NCBI GenBank assembly: GCA_020746105.1
Contig: CM036617.1
Span: forward strand, 133,885,845 to 133,949,844
Direction: 5' to 3'
Length of the DNA: 64,000 bases
Origin: Trogon surrucura
Taxonomy: Eukaryota; Chordata; Aves; Trogoniformes; Trogonidae
Shown here: positions 60,463 to 64,000 of the stretch, one piece after another
How positions within the stretch are numbered: the stretch's first letter is position 1
Layout: each line of letters opens with the position of its first letter
Translations under genes and position numbers: made by a program
Notes under the pieces: model-generated
Seen by the model: the letters and a program-made list of their open reading frames with translations, nothing else
Database searches by the model: none
What the model was told of the DNA's origin: nothing

Positions 60463-60720
60463 TTGTGCTGGAGGCGGTGGAGGATGGGGGGAAGGCGAGG
60501 AAGGAGCTCAGCAGGCAGCCAGGAGGAGGCAAGTGAAGAGCAAAATGGAAGCGGGATGAATGGCGCTGCTGCCCTCAACTCCACCTTCTCCCGCCTACCG
60601 CCGGCAGCTGCCAGGCAGCCTCCCCCCAGCATCCCCATCGCCCTTAGCAGTGCAGTCGGCCAAAGGGGTAGCCACAGTGGAAGCATTCTGAAAGCAAACG
60701 GAGCATCACGTGGTGAAGGT
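60463..60720 (+). other. Exon-like GC-rich block
   Basis: It is preceded by a pyrimidine-rich tract ending CCCAG at about 60460 and ends with GGTGAAG|GTAAAC near 60718, so it has both splice-like borders. A frame between them encodes a Pro/Ala/Ser-rich stretch including EEASEEQNGSGMNGAAALN. No family was recognised. Confidence 0.25.
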
Positions 60721-63700
60721 AAACAAACAGTACTCTGAAACATCATTCCTTGTTACCTGCTGCTTCCAGGGACTGATCGTTTTGGCCAGGAAGACAGGAG
60801 CGCCTTCTTAATGAGTCCAAATGTTGCAAGGCCCCTGTGGACGCCTGCAAGACAAAGAAATCCTCAGTATCAGAAGTCAGAGCTACCCACAGCCATTTCC
60901 TCATTGGTTCCCTTCATCTGTGCCTCTTACGTAATCCTCACCCAACAACTAACTCCCACCTCAGATGAAGGGCACCCTGAGTGAAGGACAGCTCTGATTT
61001 GATCCTCAAATGTGACAATTCATATTTGGGATGCTAGAGCCAGCTCGTGGTGGCTGCAGCTTGCGTTGCACAGCAGCGATTGCTTTCAGCATATTTCGCT
61101 TGTGTTAAGAATGTGTCTGTCACACTGCGAGTGAGAACCACGACCTCCATCTGTGCTGTGTTAGCAGAGATGTTCATGAAAATCATGACCAAAAACCTCC
61201 CTCCCCTTTCTAGTCTTCTAACAGACCATGTCACCCCTCATCACTCTCTTCTACTTATCTTGCTGCTTCTCTGTAGTGTCACTTACCCTGCTTCCCAGCC
61301 CTCCACAGTGCTAATTTATATGTGTTGCCTCTCAGGAAGCTGTTTTCCAATGCAAAGTTGGCCAGTGGTTGAATGCTTGGATATTTCCTCTTGACTTCAG
61401 GATACAGCATCACAAAAGAAGAACAGAACTGATTATCTGCCCAGATTTTTAATAGACACAGGACAGAAAGATGAACAGTGTGGACTAAACATATAAATGT
61501 ATTCAAACACATTGATATTTTGCTGGTTTCACTGTAAGTGAAACAACAGATACTCTCTGTATGTGAATTTATGTAAATATGAGAAAAGTTAATGCAAATA
61601 CACAATCTTCTGCTCTTTTGTTTTTCAGCAAACAGTTTGGAAGAGTTTGGGAACCACTTATGAGTTAGTTCACAACATAAATTCTTGAAATACCCAGTAT
61701 TGTGTTTTGCTTTTGCTTGGAAAATGGCTCATAGTTCAGCCTTCAACATGAATAAAAAAAGTCTCCCCCTCCCCCCAACAGGCTACAGTGAGAAGACTAG
61801 AAAGGTATTAAACCAAAAAGCATAAATATTTGCTTCGAGGTGCATGCACCCTGCATGTCCTACAAGCAGAAAAATACATAGCATGCATGAAAGCCCAGAC
61901 ATACTCATGTACGAAGACACACACACAAGCTTAACATGTGCCTCAATACAGAAGTGCCACACTTTCTATACTCACAGAAGTAAATTCACGTAATACGGAG
62001 AAATACCACCACCGTATTCGCTGCACTCGAACCCCTGTACACACCTGCAGAAACACAAAGCATAAACAGGCAAAAAACCCCTGTAACTTATTGTACAGAT
62101 AAAATTACATTGTTATTGTTTTCTGGGCTGGAGACATAGTGTCTATGTTCCCAAACAATGATATATCATGTAACTTCTGCATCTCCCTCATTTTGTCTAA
62201 GAACATAAGACTCCAAAAAGGATGGAATATATTCTGCTGAGTTGGCAAAGCAACTTGACGCAAAGAATACAGAACATATTGAGAAGGGACTTGCATCTGC
62301 AGACTGCACAATGAGGATACTCACATTTGCAACAAAGGGAAAAACACAGATGGGAGAGGGGAGCAGAGAAAAGCTGCAAATCAATCCGGCAGATGAAATG
62401 CAGAGTGTCACAAATCAGATAAAGGGACAGAAGACACCAGGAAGTGTTAGATGAGTCAGTTCAGGTATGCTCTTAAGGCTTGAGGGAAGTAGCTGCACAC
62501 TGGAAACTGAGGCAATCACCCCATTGGGTTGTGAAGGGCAAGAAGAGTTGGGATGCAGAAACGGGCATGTCGCACAGCACAAAGAAGAATTTCCTGTAAG
62601 TTTTCAGTTTTAAGGGGAAAAACATACCTGATACAGGCCTGCAGGGCAAAACTGGACACAGGGAAAACAAAGGTGGGGGAAACGAAGATGAATTTTGTAC
62701 ATGAGGTAAAAGAGGTCACAAAGAGAAGCCAGGACTGGTGTCACATGAAGAATGCTGCCAAGGGTACAGACAGGAGGCAAAAGTCAAGAAGCAAGAGATG
62801 AGGTAAAAATTGCAAAGTGGATATGGTGGAGGAGCATGGAAGGGAAACCATGAGGCTGCGCACTGCAGGTGCTGGGGTGGAAGAGAGAGGTCACAGGGGG
62901 CACACCTGTTCGTGGGGCTGACCAAACGGCCCCATACTCCAGGCTGCTGGAAACCCACTTCTCTTGCAAACAGGTGCACATCTATTTGCATCTGTGGGTG
63001 TGCGGTCTGTGTCAACAAGGTGCTTGGGGCACAGAGACATCACTGAATATAATCCTCGCTTTCTCCCCTCTAGGATGTTGTGTCAAGGCCTGTTTGTGCA
63101 TTAATGTGAAAATGTCTCTGCCAAGGGATGCGTGTTGGTGTAGTTTTGCATTTTCAGTAGTTGAGCATGTGAAGGAAAGGATAAAACCCTGGACTGGTGA
63201 AGAGAACAGCAGAGCCATGAGCCACGCGTCTCCTGACAAGCAGAAGCAGAGAGGAACAATGTCTGGCCACTTTACAGATATTTTTTTGGCTTATGTTTTT
63301 GAGTGTAGTTCCAGAAATAAAGATTTTCTTCTTGCAAAAGACAGCGACGAAAGAGGGATACTTGAGCCAAACCAGGGCTTGAATGCTGATAGCAGCTATA
63401 CCTGAGAAGTTGGCCAGAGGGCCATTGTAAAACAAAAGGGAATAAAATAATTAATGCATTTGAATGATTTGTTATTTCGGGACCAGCATAGATCTGTGTG
63501 CCTGGGTTACACGACAATTTCTTTGGGGCAGGCACTATGCACTGAGCATAGCTAGGAAGAACGTAGATTAGTCAGATCATGAGAGAAGCAGCTGTAGCTG
63601 CAGAGGAGACAAGATGACAAGGTGGGCACCTCCTACCTCCCCGTCACACAGATTATAATTTATCCAATGTCTTTCATACTTTCCTTCAGGAGATATGTAC

Positions 63701-64000
63701 TTACTGCCCTCTCTATTTCACAAGCACTAGTTGTTCGTCACTTTTTCTGTTAAATGCTCAAACTGAAACACATTCAATTAAATTCAGCACACCAGCTCTA
63801 AATCCTGAATTTGCACTGATGCTTACTGAGTTTGTATCGGAAGGACAAGAAGGACTTGTGTGCCTAATTTCTAACTAGATAGTTTAATAACCTTGCCTCC
63901 TACCCATGAGAATGGCTGTGCACATGTATACATCCATGTGCTTGCTTAGTTTTGTACGTAGGCTTGCAAATTCATGCACATTATTTGTGCGTGCCTGTGA
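60721..64000. other. Intergenic DNA at the window end, no gene recognised
   Basis: It is mostly AT-balanced. The longest plus frame is 178 codons (62869-63405), without any domain, splice context or neighbour support. No PTMS, LAG3 or CD4 exon was recognised. Confidence 0.45.

Noticed and set aside
1-64000. CRISPR arrays, operons or bacterial defence systems
   Set aside because: No regularly spaced repeats or prokaryotic gene structure exist. The genes are split by introns with CpG-island promoters and the repeats are vertebrate.

Overview
This is vertebrate nuclear DNA, almost certainly from a bird. Three split genes have orthodox GT-AG introns and CpG-island promoters. The rest is dominated by decayed CR1 LINE fragments and by long terminal repeats of a type I know from bird genomes, one with the TGTCCTAGTTTGAGC start. 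I cannot name the species. Nothing bacterial, plasmid or viral-genomic is present.

Gene order is PIANP (minus), COPS7A (plus), MLF2 (minus). It matches the human 12p13.31 block ZNF384-PIANP-COPS7A-MLF2-PTMS-LAG3-CD4, so the window is a conserved amniote synteny segment. I rebuilt all three coding regions exon by exon; the reading frames close perfectly: PIANP 303 aa, COPS7A 275 aa, MLF2 243 aa. They are unrelated in job: a neuronal membrane ligand of PILR-alpha, a COP9 signalosome subunit, and a myeloid leukemia factor family protein. They share a neighbourhood, not a pathway.

Layout: 1-19.6 kb is intergenic, with several CR1 pieces on both strands, a small hAT-like element and a diverged 60-bp duplication. 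19.66-28.7 kb is PIANP, with a long 5' intron that holds a CR1 3' end and an L2-like LINE remnant, and a CpG-island promoter at 27.55-28.7 kb. 28.7-35.6 kb is intergenic with another CR1 copy. 35.65-38.8 kb is the COPS7A promoter and gene. 38.8-49.9 kb is COPS7A 3' sequence and intergenic DNA containing an LTR-like element, a solo LTR nested inside an older CR1, and an unassigned exon-like block at 39.65-39.84 kb. 49.9-58.1 kb is MLF2, whose probable 3' UTR is interrupted by an antisense solo LTR. From 58.4 kb a possible divergent transcript leaves the MLF2 CpG island. No PTMS, LAG3 or CD4 exon was recognised before the window ends.

The most interesting items are: two solo LTRs with exact 5-bp target duplications (one nested in CR1, one in the MLF2 3' region); a 75-nt COPS7A intron that is in frame and free of stops; the exon-like block at 39.65-39.84 kb; and the possible head-to-head partner of MLF2.
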